From a virus: a stretch of DNA of 57,517 nucleotides. Shown here in pieces: positions 19,701 to 27,500 of this stretch. The notes below the pieces were generated by a model. The model did not search any database. It saw only the letters and a program-made list of their open reading frames with translations, and was not told the origin of the DNA. The stretch covers positions 1 through 57,517 of the IMG/VR virus record IMGVR_UViG_3300034375_010865; one strand, given 5' to 3'. The position numbers were made by a program, and so were the translations under genes. Each line of letters begins with the position of its first letter. Positions within the stretch are counted from its first letter, which is position 1.

Positions 19701-19771
19701 CTAGAATCCAGTTTAGATACTGGTTTTGTCTTAATACGACCGCTAAGAAGTCTTGATTCGGATTTAGCCAT
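13703..19771 (-). CDS. Giant tail fibre protein (2022 aa)
   Basis: The largest gene here. N-terminus: MAKSESRLLSGRIKTKPVSK, then YVLASLTDGTRLFLKFNAGF. The middle has many beta-strand repeats of fibre type, including TTTVNASTLSIRDPLIHLAD, then an array of DITSGIFDSARIPPL and NLYYTTARVDSAID units (about residues 895-1145). The C-terminal domain (from about 1880) ends KVVVTAKDGNNRYISELLIT ... GGDVRLLATPASTNPT, seen at the end of many marine-phage fibres. I see no S74-type chaperone motif. Asp-Ser occurs about 57 times by my count. Function: long fibre for host recognition. It overlaps the 111-aa gene by 8 nt. Confidence 0.75.
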   Translation of the reverse strand: MAKSESRLLSGRIKTKPVSKLDSRRSAFISLDNAEPNLGAPDSDRYVLASLTDGTRLFLKFNAGFVVSADSVSADASTFTIDPTGLANAAGTTLADVLDNLDSAISNITSAITTDANFEGDGLAGSPLKLDSDLRIFGITGDSATFTNITSSGTVDFSGATVSDGGTVTTVDIDGGTINNVTIDSSDITVGIGKTLDVSAGTLTLASDQISGDKVEGGTIDTITVNNLTSGNVNVDGGFIDGTAIGHYNADSATFTNLARTSPAGVTAGTYGSTTQIPVITVDSSGFIDSVGVSGITVSTTLNTAADGPTTGSVNLADSSLELAGGEGITTAASGRTITIAGELATVTNKGVASFDSDDFSVTSGFVEIKTGGVSNDQLAGGITTDKLQDATITLGDTTITLGDSSSNLTIDSADITKLDVSGTATLASASVTDLTDNRIVIAGASGELEDDANLTFNGTELNVGASNFTVQQSTGNTQIVGTLDVDGQTTLASANVEDLTNDRLVVAGTDGELEDDANLTYDGSTLTVNNSTASTDTTTGALVVTGGVGIGGALNVGGNMEILGDFTVQGTTTTVNASTLSIRDPLIHLADSNESSDEVDIGFVGHYFDAALGGRQHTGLFRDATDDKYYVFAQYQDSALDSSPRSNIIDRSDPSFVLADFNAATIFADTFSGTVSADSISATGNITAPRFIGDLEGAVEFIAKNASGSTLNKGEVVYINGISGNIPTVDRADADNAAAMPAFGVVKENANNNAEVIVYTFGTLGNLNIPSGTYSVGDTLYVSTTPGAFTNVKPTGESSLIQNIGQVSRVHSSAGSIKIVGAGRTAATPNLNENRIFIGNASNQAVTISLDSAVDSDHIQSKINQEFIDTFDTHDSAAVVGQINDTVTLNYINDFTGGDFDSDLIPPLAAVDITSGIFDSARIPSLAAADITSGIFDSARIPQLSTDGVNEGSNLYYTTSRVDSAIDDKVTLGYINSLIDSSFDSDLIPPLSTVDITSGIFDSARIPPLAADDITSGVLDSARIPQLSTDDVNEGSNLYYTTARVDSAIDDKVTLGYINSLIDSSFDSDLIPPLSASDITSGVFDSDRIPALTADNISGVLDSSVIPVLAAADITSGIFDSARIPQLTTDDVNEASNLYYTTARVDSAIDVRVDSDFIQPLARAAIVEGTGITYDSANGIVSTNDAEIDHDALSNFVANEHIDHSTVDIDAGDGLAGGGDITASRTLAVGAGVGIRVNPDDIDIDSSELATYYSKAINHDNTSGFVANEHINHANVNINAGKGLTGGGDITTSRTIDIDSANVRSMFSGGDGLTYDSGTGAFTVVGGDGITANSNEIEVTVDGSTIELSAVDGSGAVRVKDGGITNAKLEFDSSTIGTTSIVLGGSTTTLAGLTQIDVDNVRILDNTVGTSSGDLILDPAPLNDSTGTVVILGDLQVNGTTTTINSVDLTIRDKNIIIADSATSSSQADGAGITVGSYSDNPKITYRTAGDKWEFSKTIDVTGEALVSTLTPSTDSALASKFYVDNSVSASTLQVVTDRGNSTTNTITVAGITTNGDITFSDSDDLIMPDRSKIKLGGDEGLEIYHDSAAFASNFISQKNIRMGTAGSFQVFNAANNQQSMYVNPGGSTILRFANSDRLTTSSSSVDINGNLKISDEAIVSTLTPSIDSALTSKSYVDAQIAALTLHDSALVEQQIDSAEAAYTLDFVTTKGNTTTNNITVGAVTANGTLQVTDAASGGIIVSGNGGGLDDSAYLIFNSRAKFGYIDRKITINDRNLNDASTSKDFVINLFDSDQLFIDGSAKRIGIRETSPQATLDVAGDVFIDDSLSANRITRRTASTSPGTYGTSTKIPVITVDASGFVDSIGLVGAQASLGDTVDSINFNPLTGDFRLVTDVATFVEPIIPRVFANNIDIDSKVNIGGDSDRTTSISQTAIATFSATTYSGAKVVVTAKDGNNRYISELLITHDGSTAVATEYGQVATGSTLATYDVDINGGDVRLLATPASTNPTIFKVMKMLLTD
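16340..17080. repeat. Three approx. 240-nt direct repeats inside the giant fibre gene
   Basis: Three near-identical modules, with boundaries near 16340, 16590 and 16840, each encode NLYYTTARVDSAID, then LGYINSLIDSSFDSDL and two or three IFDSARIP units. Nucleotide identity between the second and third modules is high by eye (long shared runs around 16590-16720 and 16840-16970), which suggests recent duplication or gene conversion. Confidence 0.8.
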
Positions 19772-20099
19772 TGAGCGATTCCAATATACCCATTACTAGT
19801 TTGAGTTTATTATCTTTATTAGATTGCATTTTAAGTATAGCATCTGAAGTAATTACCAGTTTACCTACAGAACCATTTGCAGTATCTCTAGAAGGAACAT
19901 CAAACTGAGAAAGCAGCTCAATACCACTAGCACTTGCAGAGTCGTGATAGTTAAAAGTTACGGTGGCATCTGAATCCGATGCATTGGTAATTTGTGTCGA
20001 AAGCACAATCCCAGTATAATTACTAGGAGCAGTATAAACTGTTTGATTAGTAGTATCAATCGACTTTGTTATTGTTTTAAATACATTTAATTCTGCCAT
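19764..20099 (-). CDS. Small conserved virion protein of the fibre region
   Basis: 111 aa: MAELNVFKTITKSIDTTNQT, then YTGIVLSTQITNASDSDATV, FDVPSRDTANGSVGKLVITS and a C-terminal LKLVMGILESLNG. It is all beta, with a jelly-roll-like spacing of strands. I recognise this as a small protein that recurs near fibres in marine T4-like phages, resembling single-domain fibre heads or collars. No enzymatic motif is seen. It is flanked by two big fibre genes (2-nt gap and 8-nt overlap), which suggests tight co-production with them. Confidence 0.65.
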   Translation of the reverse strand: MAELNVFKTITKSIDTTNQTVYTAPSNYTGIVLSTQITNASDSDATVTFNYHDSASASGIELLSQFDVPSRDTANGSVGKLVITSDAILKMQSNKDNKLKLVMGILESLNG

Positions 20100-20101
20100 G
20101 T

Positions 20102-22543
20102 TTAATCCTCAAGGGCAAGAGAGAATGGAGTTACACGAGCAAACAGGCTTCGATCAAACGCCTGTCCCTCAATAGTTCCGGTTGATCTTTGGATAAGGAA
20201 GTCCTCACCGACTCTGAAATCACCTTTCTGATCCGTACTAGTGACAAAACAAAGACCCGCTCTATTAGAATCTTGTACGACTTCATCTGCCTGAGCAGGA
20301 ACGCCTCCGCGATATGGGAAAGCGGTACGAACATCCGTTCCAGTTCCGATCCATTCAAACGTATGACCGGAAGAGGATAGTGCACTTCTCTGGTGGAACG
20401 TAGCTGAATCACCATCGGAAAATGCAATGGTAGGATTTTCTAAAAGCTTAACTGTACCAAGTCTAGTATCAGAGTCATATGAAGAAGAGTCAATCGTGAA
20501 ATACTTAGGATCAGAAGAAAATTTAATGGCGTCGGAAATATTCGGCCGCTGTGTTAAATTCTTCAAAGAAATGATATTATCTAAAATGTCTTGATCGCTG
20601 TCAACCGCTGCTTCATACAGCTTAGGAGAAACGCCAGTTGCTTTTAATCCAATATTACCAAAAGAACTGTTGGAGTTGGTAATAGATGCAAATCCACCAT
20701 TTTCAGCTAAAAATCCTACATCACAGTATACGGTAAACACTGATACTAACTGACAGTAACCTCTGTTTTTCAGATAGATTCCCTTACCACCTTGGTTGAT
20801 CTGTGTAAAGGAGTCAACAACCATAGATCTGATTCCGCCAGCGTGGTTGCCGTCGTTTCTAATGCCATCGCCACCTTGTGCAGGTAATGTAGCATCAGAC
20901 GAATCTGGATACACATAAGTACCATCATCGTTTCTAGATAAATCTGGGCCAGTGATAGATGTACAGTTTCTGATGTAAGGGGAGTTTACGATAATATTTG
21001 ATGCAGAGTCTCCAGCCGGATCCCAGGCAAATACCGCAGCCGGCTGTAAATGATCTCTAAAAGTAAAATCAGAAACGTATGCGTTGTTGTTAACATAGAA
21101 TACGTCTCTAGTTTTATTCTTTGGGCGAATACTAGTATTCTTAAGATTGTCTCCAATAAGAGAAACGTTTTTAGGAATCTCTACGGGATTATTGACAATA
21201 TATTCACCTGTTTTTACATAGATAGTTGACGCAATCTCTGGCGCATCAAGAACATCTTGATATCTGTCGCCGATACCAAATAATAATGGGAATTCACTAT
21301 CAACTAAATCAATTACATCATTGATAATACCAGTCTTATTATCAGTGATATTATCAAAAGACGTCAAAAGTGCAGGCGCATCCAAACCATTACTATCAAA
21401 AGTAGTTCTAGTATCCAAATCAGGAGTAGTTCTAGAAGCCGGTAAAGACGTTGTACCGTTTCTGATTACATTACCGATCATTGTAGCAGAGGCTGCTAGT
21501 TCAGTAATTTTCATATTTCTAGGAGTTGAGCCAGTTGTATTCTGAGTAACTGTATAATTACCACCAGGACCTGATAAAGTTACGGCAGATCCTGTTAAAA
21601 TATCTTCTAAGATAGTTGCAAGTCTATCGTATGCTGCTGCAGTTTCAGTTTTTTGATATGCAGGAATTTGGGCGCCATTATGGAAGAAGAAGTTTGCGTT
21701 ATCATATGCACCGGCGTTACCAAGATATACTGCATCATAGGTTATTGCTTCTACAGCATACTCAATATCTCTTTTACATTTAGCACTATCATACTGAATA
21801 TTATAGTTTGCTTTTACAAACTCATTAACTTCTTCAGCCATGAATGTTTTGTTATTCAGTAGTCGCTGTTTAGATCTAGACGCATCGGTTTCAGTATCAG
21901 CCGAGTCATAATATGTTGCAACATTAATAGGTAACGGATATGCGTTTGAATCTAGGATAGTTGCATTATCTTTACCACTATCGATAATGTCTTTAAGCTC
22001 GGCCCAGTATACATTAGATCTAGTAAGAGAGGTTCCTGTGATAGCAGGAAGATCATTGATAAGATCTCTTGTCTTATCTAAGCTAAATAAAACTTCAGTA
22101 ATTCCTTTGGTATAAGATCCAGCTCTACCTTGGAAAACCTGATTAAACGTAGTTCCTAAAGCAATATCGTACTTAGATCCGTCAATGTAAAGACCCAGAT
22201 CTCTTCTAGTCTTATTTTCTAGTACAGATCCCTCAGCCCCGTCGGAATCAAGACCTGCAGTTCCTCTTCTTTTAGCTGCTTCTTCTAATGCTTTTTCGAT
22301 TGTCAAGTAGGCTTTGTCTAAGCTAGTACCAGCGTTACTATCGCTGCCGCTTTTAGAAACGTAGAAAACGTTTTCGGCTACTGCAGAAGCACCGACTTCC
22401 ACAATAGAAAGTTCACCATCTTTATCTCTTTTGAAAAACAAAGTACCATCATGGGTGTTGATGGCTACCTCGCCAAGATCTAGCTGCGCAGTAGTGGGTT
22501 TATTACCAGCAACAGCGCTGCGGCGTAACTTAATAGTTGACAT
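20102..22543 (-). CDS. Tail fibre/spike with adaptor N-terminus and right-handed beta-helix
   Basis: 813 aa. Residues 1-45 (IKLRRSAVAGNKPTTAQLDL, then GEVAINTHDGTLFF) are the adaptor seen at the start of many phage fibres and related to the Mtd N-terminal domain. Residues 60-90 (FYVSKSGSDSNAGTSLDKAY) begin a pectate-lyase-like region. From about 440 to 700 there are turns of a right-handed parallel beta-helix (IPKNVSLIGDNLKNTSI, GIRSMVVDSFTQINQGGKGI, GFLAENGGFASITNSNSSFG). Such helices bind or cut polysaccharides, but I cannot identify catalytic residues. The C-terminus ends VRTAFPYRGGVPAQADEVVQ and a short beta domain. A late-promoter box and a 5'-terminal hairpin precede it. Confidence 0.7.
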   Translation of the reverse strand: MSTIKLRRSAVAGNKPTTAQLDLGEVAINTHDGTLFFKRDKDGELSIVEVGASAVAENVFYVSKSGSDSNAGTSLDKAYLTIEKALEEAAKRRGTAGLDSDGAEGSVLENKTRRDLGLYIDGSKYDIALGTTFNQVFQGRAGSYTKGITEVLFSLDKTRDLINDLPAITGTSLTRSNVYWAELKDIIDSGKDNATILDSNAYPLPINVATYYDSADTETDASRSKQRLLNNKTFMAEEVNEFVKANYNIQYDSAKCKRDIEYAVEAITYDAVYLGNAGAYDNANFFFHNGAQIPAYQKTETAAAYDRLATILEDILTGSAVTLSGPGGNYTVTQNTTGSTPRNMKITELAASATMIGNVIRNGTTSLPASRTTPDLDTRTTFDSNGLDAPALLTSFDNITDNKTGIINDVIDLVDSEFPLLFGIGDRYQDVLDAPEIASTIYVKTGEYIVNNPVEIPKNVSLIGDNLKNTSIRPKNKTRDVFYVNNNAYVSDFTFRDHLQPAAVFAWDPAGDSASNIIVNSPYIRNCTSITGPDLSRNDDGTYVYPDSSDATLPAQGGDGIRNDGNHAGGIRSMVVDSFTQINQGGKGIYLKNRGYCQLVSVFTVYCDVGFLAENGGFASITNSNSSFGNIGLKATGVSPKLYEAAVDSDQDILDNIISLKNLTQRPNISDAIKFSSDPKYFTIDSSSYDSDTRLGTVKLLENPTIAFSDGDSATFHQRSALSSSGHTFEWIGTGTDVRTAFPYRGGVPAQADEVVQDSNRAGLCFVTSTDQKGDFRVGEDFLIQRSTGTIEGQAFDRSLFARVTPFSLALED

Positions 22544-22564
22544 TACGTCTCCAAACCTACATTT

Positions 22565-22578
22565 GACTTATATAAGTC
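22565..22578. repeat. Perfect 14-nt palindrome in a 5' leader
   Basis: gacttatataagtc is fully self-complementary. It lies 22 nt upstream of the ATG of the 813-aa fibre gene, inside the predicted leader of that transcript. It could be a protein-binding site or a small hairpin. Confidence 0.7.
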
Positions 22579-22596
22579 TAAAACTTTATATATTAG

Positions 22597-22627
22597 AGTG
22601 GCGACAACTATATAGCCTTACGCCACT
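22597..22627 (-). promoter_or_regulatory. Stem-loop at the predicted 5' end of a late transcript
   Basis: A 7-bp stem AGTGGCG/CGCCACT with a 17-nt loop. The late box at 22634-22641 would start RNA near 22628, so the hairpin would form the very 5' end of the fibre mRNA. There is no U-run after it on the minus strand, so it is not a simple terminator. Confidence 0.55.
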
Positions 22628-22633
22628 TTCAAC

Positions 22634-22641
22634 TATTTATA
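22634..22641 (-). promoter_or_regulatory. Late promoter box TATAAATA
   Basis: Exact late box on the minus strand, directly after the stop of the 340-aa fibre gene and 91 nt upstream of the 813-aa gene ATG. Confidence 0.7.
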
Positions 22642-23664
22642 CTAGTAGGTTCCGCCGTCAACCGTATCGATGGTAACTAAACCACCTACAACATCAAAGT
22701 TATCACTGTCAAATTGTGCCACACCTACCTGAGCTATTGTAGCTGTTGGAACTTCAAAATCAATAGTTCCGTCTACATCTTGATAGGTTACCGAAATATT
22801 AGTTTCTGTATTTCCAGAAACCATTGCACCAACAACATCTTCAATGGCTTCTGCTTTAAGGCTAGCAATGCCACTATTAAAGACAAAATCATCACTATCT
22901 AAGAAACTCTTAAGAGCACTATCAGTAAAAGTAATGTCAGTAATATCAGCATTACTGATAATAGCAGAGTCTACATTAATCGCCCTACTAAAGTTCCATC
23001 GGTCATTAGTACCGTCATAGGTAATACTAGGAGATGTTGCACCGAATACTGAATTAGCATCTGCAGAGAAAACAATAATACCAGCGCCATCAAACTCTAA
23101 TGGAGCTGTACCGCCACTATCACCTACAATAATAGCTAGATCATTGATAGTAACTTCAGTTGAGTTAACTGTTGTTGTGGTACCGTCAACCCTCAGGTTA
23201 CCTTTAATAATTACGGTACCAGAGTCAGCTGACGGATATGGGTTAATAATTAATGTTTCGTTGCTTGAATTAGTTCTAATCTCATTAGCTTCAAATTCAA
23301 GCTGACCTACTGTAACAATGCCTGTAGATGGATTTAGGGAAAGATTTCCAGAGCTTGTGCTGATCTCTCCACTATCAACCGTAATGTTATCAACTTTTAA
23401 TTGATTGATTTTATTACTAGCATCTGTAATGATAGCAGAAGATGCTGTAAGAGTACCTGGAGTATGATCTAAATAATTGGTAAAGTATTCACCACCAATG
23501 ATTGCAGTTCTATTAGAACCACCATTGGGAACACCTACGAATAATCGCTGGCCTTCATTAGTAGAAGTACCAGTACCAAACGCATACGCAAGTTCACCGC
23601 GGGCTAGATTACCATCAGCTGGTTTACCGTCGCTATCCGAACGTTTAATAAGAATGACGGCCAT
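22642..23664 (-). CDS. Tail fibre protein
   Basis: 340 aa. The N-terminal adaptor is MAVILIKRSDSDGKPADGNL, then ARGELAYAFGTG and QRLFVGVPNGGSNRTAIIGG, the 'R-S...P....L..GEL' segment that attaches many marine-phage fibres. Residues 100-250 repeat beta strands (NITVDSGEISTSSGNLSLNP, TVNSTEVTINDLAIIVGDSG) like those in the 2022-aa fibre. The C-terminus ends DTVDGGTY, close to the TINGGEY end of the next small gene. The two genes abut with no gap. Probably a short fibre or a fibre segment. Confidence 0.65.
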   Translation of the reverse strand: MAVILIKRSDSDGKPADGNLARGELAYAFGTGTSTNEGQRLFVGVPNGGSNRTAIIGGEYFTNYLDHTPGTLTASSAIITDASNKINQLKVDNITVDSGEISTSSGNLSLNPSTGIVTVGQLEFEANEIRTNSSNETLIINPYPSADSGTVIIKGNLRVDGTTTTVNSTEVTINDLAIIVGDSGGTAPLEFDGAGIIVFSADANSVFGATSPSITYDGTNDRWNFSRAINVDSAIISNADITDITFTDSALKSFLDSDDFVFNSGIASLKAEAIEDVVGAMVSGNTETNISVTYQDVDGTIDFEVPTATIAQVGVAQFDSDNFDVVGGLVTIDTVDGGTY

Positions 23665-23982
23665 TTAGTATTCGCCCCCGTTAATCGTTTGTACTTGATT
23701 CGGCCTGTCAGTTCTTCCTAATGTTGTAGTAGTCTCGAATCTGTTTGTGTTTTTATTGAAAACCAAAAGGCTTCCATCTTGTACATTTGTCGTTATGCTG
23801 TTCAAAAGATTACCAGCGCTGTCAGCAACGTCACCTAAATCTCTAAGCAGATTACCTCTGGCGTCTGAAAGAGCTATCGGCTTTTTAACAACAATTTTTT
23901 CAACAATAGTTCCATTTTTATATGTAACTTTTATTTTCTTCGCGTCAGCATTCCTTCTGAGTTCACTTACATAGGTAGCCAT
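23665..23982 (-). CDS. Small fibre-region protein
   Basis: 105 aa. Basic N-terminal half (ATYVSELRRNADAKKIKVTY then NGTIVEKIVVKK), then RGNLLRDLGDVADSAGNLLN and a C-terminal VQTINGGEY. The end resembles the end of the 340-aa fibre it precedes in reading order, suggesting a shared interaction motif at the C-terminus. No family recognised. The stop codon of this gene touches the ATG of the 340-aa gene, so translation is likely coupled. Confidence 0.55.
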   Translation of the reverse strand: MATYVSELRRNADAKKIKVTYKNGTIVEKIVVKKPIALSDARGNLLRDLGDVADSAGNLLNSITTNVQDGSLLVFNKNTNRFETTTTLGRTDRPNQVQTINGGEY

Positions 23983-23993
23983 TTATAATCATC

Positions 23994-24344
23994 CTATTTA
24001 GTGACGGAAGGAGTGACATTAATTTTTCCTTCTAAAATTCGTTCAACAATAACATCATCATCACCGCTTAATAATTCAATATCATATACATATCTACCAG
24101 GCTTCATCGTATCTGTAGTAGTATTTGTTAGAGTAATCAAAGCAATTCCGTCAGAGGCCGGAGCACTTACTGTAGTAGTCCAATCAAAGATTTGATCGCT
24201 GTCAGTCGTATCATAATTCTTTTTAATCTTACCACGCAACGTATGACCAGTTAAGTTTTTTGCTGCACCATTTTCTTCTTTTAAATGCAGCTCAACCGTA
24301 ATGTCTGTACCCTGATCAATTGTCAAATCTCTATTCTGAGCCAT
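23994..24344 (-). CDS. Small all-beta structural protein (BppU-N-like)
   Basis: 116 aa: MAQNRDLTIDQGTDITVELH, then AKNLTGHTLRGKIKKNYD, a middle strand pair, and GRYVYDIELLSGDDDVIVER followed by LEGKINVTPSVTK. The layout, with strands around T-D-G-L-x-G-K-I and a final EG-I-V-P, resembles the immunoglobulin-like N-terminal domain of baseplate proteins (BppU_N type) and small proteins found near marine-phage fibres. Probably a structural connector. A late box lies 26 nt upstream. Confidence 0.6.
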   Translation of the reverse strand: MAQNRDLTIDQGTDITVELHLKEENGAAKNLTGHTLRGKIKKNYDTTDSDQIFDWTTTVSAPASDGIALITLTNTTTDTMKPGRYVYDIELLSGDDDVIVERILEGKINVTPSVTK

Positions 24345-24369
24345 GATTTCCTCTAAAACTAGTTTGTTA

Positions 24370-24377
24370 TATTTATA
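24370..24377 (-). promoter_or_regulatory. Late promoter box TATAAATA
   Basis: Exact late box on the minus strand, 26 nt upstream of the 116-aa gene, within the 42-nt gap after the 67-aa gene. Confidence 0.7.
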
Positions 24378-24386
24378 ATCAATGGA

Positions 24387-24590
24387 TTATTTAGATTTGA
24401 TCAGGTCTTGGATCAATGTCTTTAATTCTCTAACTTCACTTTTTAATTCATCAAACTCTTGTTTTTCTCTCTCTATCTTTTCTTTTCTTGCTTTTGCTCT
24501 TTCCAGAGCAGTCTTATTCATGTTAACAATTGCACCACTTTCATTGCGGTAGAGGTCCTTATGTCCCTCTACCTTTATCAAATTCTTCAT
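24387..24590 (-). CDS. Small coiled-coil protein conserved in marine T4-like phages
   Basis: 67 aa. The N-terminal KVEGHKDLYRNESGAIVNMN is a short beta segment I recall from cyanophage homologues. The rest (residues 26-66) is a highly charged amphipathic helix with heptad spacing of Leu/Ile (EFDELKSEVRELKTLIQDLI), a clear coiled coil. Function unknown; it could be an assembly adaptor. It starts 1 nt after the stop of the DUF4815 gene. Confidence 0.7.
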   Translation of the reverse strand: MKNLIKVEGHKDLYRNESGAIVNMNKTALERAKARKEKIEREKQEFDELKSEVRELKTLIQDLIKSK

Positions 24591-24591
24591 A

Positions 24592-27500
24592 TTAAGTACC
24601 TAATGCAATCGCTCTGATATCTCTGAGACGTGGAACCTTAGAAGAGTTACCAGATCTAAAGACCACCTTAATCTTAAAGGTATCGAACGGAGTCAGAGTT
24701 CCACTTTGACCACCGATCAAATACTCGTATTCTCTGAAGACCGCAGTATCATCATCAGAAGGATTATTACTTTCTTCTTCAATTAACACATAATTCAGCT
24801 CATTAATATCTGTATCATCACCTGCAGATACCAACTTATAGTACACATCAATGAAAGTATTTGATGGTCTGTTAGCACCAATCAGAATCTTCAGTCCTAC
24901 AGCCGGTTCTTCTAAGTTAATATTCTTAGAGACATACTTGGCAATAGACGTACCATCAACAGGATCTGTCTCTGCAACATAGTTGATAGGAACATTTGTC
25001 AGTGTAGTATCTACTCCAGCAGAGTCGACTTGGTTATCAATGATATTATTGAATAAGCCAAGTTCAGCAGTCTGCATATCAATCACTGGAGAAAGATATT
25101 TGTTAGTAGTCGTAAAAGTTGCTGTAATGTTAGCAGATCTAGTCGATGCTCCTAACTCAGCGATTTCAATCTTTCTACCGGCAATTACACCTGGAGCTGT
25201 CAGAATAATAGGTTCATTACCATTGAACGGATGATTCGTAGCAGACGAGCTATAAGCTACGTTACTAGCATCACCTGCAGTACTTAACGAAACACCATTT
25301 CTAAAGTTTCCTGTCATTGATAGACTGACTTCAGGACGGATGAATGTTTCAATATTAGGAATAACTCTATCAAACATAATATTTTGAGTAACAGTGATAT
25401 CATTGCTACCAGCTACCGTAGAAGCCGTAGCAGAAGAGTCTGCAGTAATAGTAAATCCATAACCATCTACATTTACCACAGTTCTATCACCCAGAATTGA
25501 GCTACCAGCAATACCACCAATATCATCGGAAGAATCAATACCTCCGATACTGATAACGTCACCTTTTACCAATCCGTGATTAGGATTTTTAAAGAACACT
25601 GTTGAAGATCCAGAGTCTACAAAAATTGGATTGTTTTCTAAGAGATCATCTTCCAGATCATCGTTTCTCAGATATGCAGTACCAGTCACACTAGTATCAA
25701 AGGATGCAGCAAAAAGCTGGAACATCATGTCACGTTCTTGATCCGGAGTCCAAGTTCTAGAGTTCTGCGACATGAACAAGGACCCGAGAACTGGTTGACG
25801 ACGGATACGTCTTTCAGTCGTGCCGATCTCAAAGTCTCCTGCCTTGGCTACATAAGCATTATAGTCATCAGACGAAGACAGCAGAACAAAGGCATATTCA
25901 GTTTCTGCCTGCAAGTATACAGGTTCCTCAAACACGAAACTTGTAGGAGCGGCAACAATATCCGACAAACTTTCCAGATTCGATGGAATTGTAACATCAT
26001 CTCTGTTTACAGATGTTTCTGCAATAAAGTCTTCAGATGGAACACCAGCAATCATTGGACGAATCTGCATTCTAACTGGAATATCTGTAGCAGGACGTGT
26101 TCTGAAGAATACGTTAATCTTACTAACAAATCCACCCGTCTCCATAGGAAGCTGGAACGATTGTGCCAATGGATCACGTCTTCTAGATCTTCTACGACGT
26201 CTTCTTGGACGTGGACGTGGAATGAATCTAGTGCTAATCTCTCTGGTAACAACTCTACCGTTACCGCTATAACTACTGCTAGCATGTGACAGGGCAGCAT
26301 CCTCATCATCAACGCTAATATCAATCAGCTTAAACTCTCTGTCACCGGTACGGAAGGTATTTGCCGGGATAAAGAACGAGCCAGTAATCTCACCCTTATC
26401 ATCTGTTGTTAGAGTAGTTGCACTATTGGGGTGAGCAGTAGAATTTCTATTGACTGCACCTTGAAGTAGTCTACGAGAATCTCTTCTTACAGCAGTTTCA
26501 CTTCTAACAAAATTTGTAACTGAAGTACCATCAAAGAAAGCAAAATGTCTACTGTTTGGTCTCAGACCTCTAGCCTTGAAGAAGACCAGTCTAGGACGAA
26601 TGAAATCTGAAAGTTCAGTTCTTTCTCTTGTAGTAGTAATGGTTGTGCCATTCTGAGCAGTTCTTCTTGTAGTAGTTACGTTCCACTGCAAGTTGGTATT
26701 TGGCAGAGGTCTGATTCTTCTTTGATTTCTTCTGTTGCTAAGAACCAGTCTTCTCATAGCAGCAGCAACTCTTCTGCGAAGTCTTGGTGTTACTCTACGG
26801 CCCCGAGTTAAACGAGCCCGCAAAGCAGCTGCACCGAAGACGTTTCGTTGTTGAACCTGTGCAGTTATAATTCTACCCGCACGTACCTCATTGACTTCAG
26901 TAAAGAAGTCTACCGAAGGAGTAAGTTCGATACTACCTACATGAGTAATAATGTTGTATGGGTTGACGTTTTCTGTCTCAGACGCTACCAATTGAGTAAT
27001 TACTGCAGAATCTTGGTAGTTCAACATTACCAGTTCACCCGCAACTTTAATATTAGTAGATGCAGCAGAATCGGCAAAAAGGTTTACATTTTTAGTTGTA
27101 AATAATGGTTGAATTAAATCTTGTTCTTCATCAAATGATGCAAAGAATTCACCTGTCTCGGTATCGATAAAATCAATATTTTTAAAGTTGTCTGCAAAGA
27201 AACCATTTTTAAATCTATTGTTTCCATTTGCATCCAGAACTTCAATGTTTGCAGTTTGTGTTTCTAACAAGCTGAGTGTCGTCGTTTCTTCGATGCGGTC
27301 GATTCTATCTTCCAGATTGGCAATATCGGCCATAGTATAGCGTCTATTACCTACAGGTTCAAAAGTAACATCGTCTTCATTATCAGTATATGGTTCTAAA
27401 TCGATGGCATAGATCTGCATTGCATCGTTTGGAACTGTAGGTGGAACTGGATTAAACGCCGAGGTACCCTCAATATACTTAATCTCATTATCAACGTTAA

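Noticed and set aside
20102-22543. Diversity-generating retroelement target, because of the Mtd-like N-terminal adaptor
   Set aside because: No reverse transcriptase gene, no template repeat and no C-type-lectin variable region were seen in the window; the adaptor alone is common in fibres.
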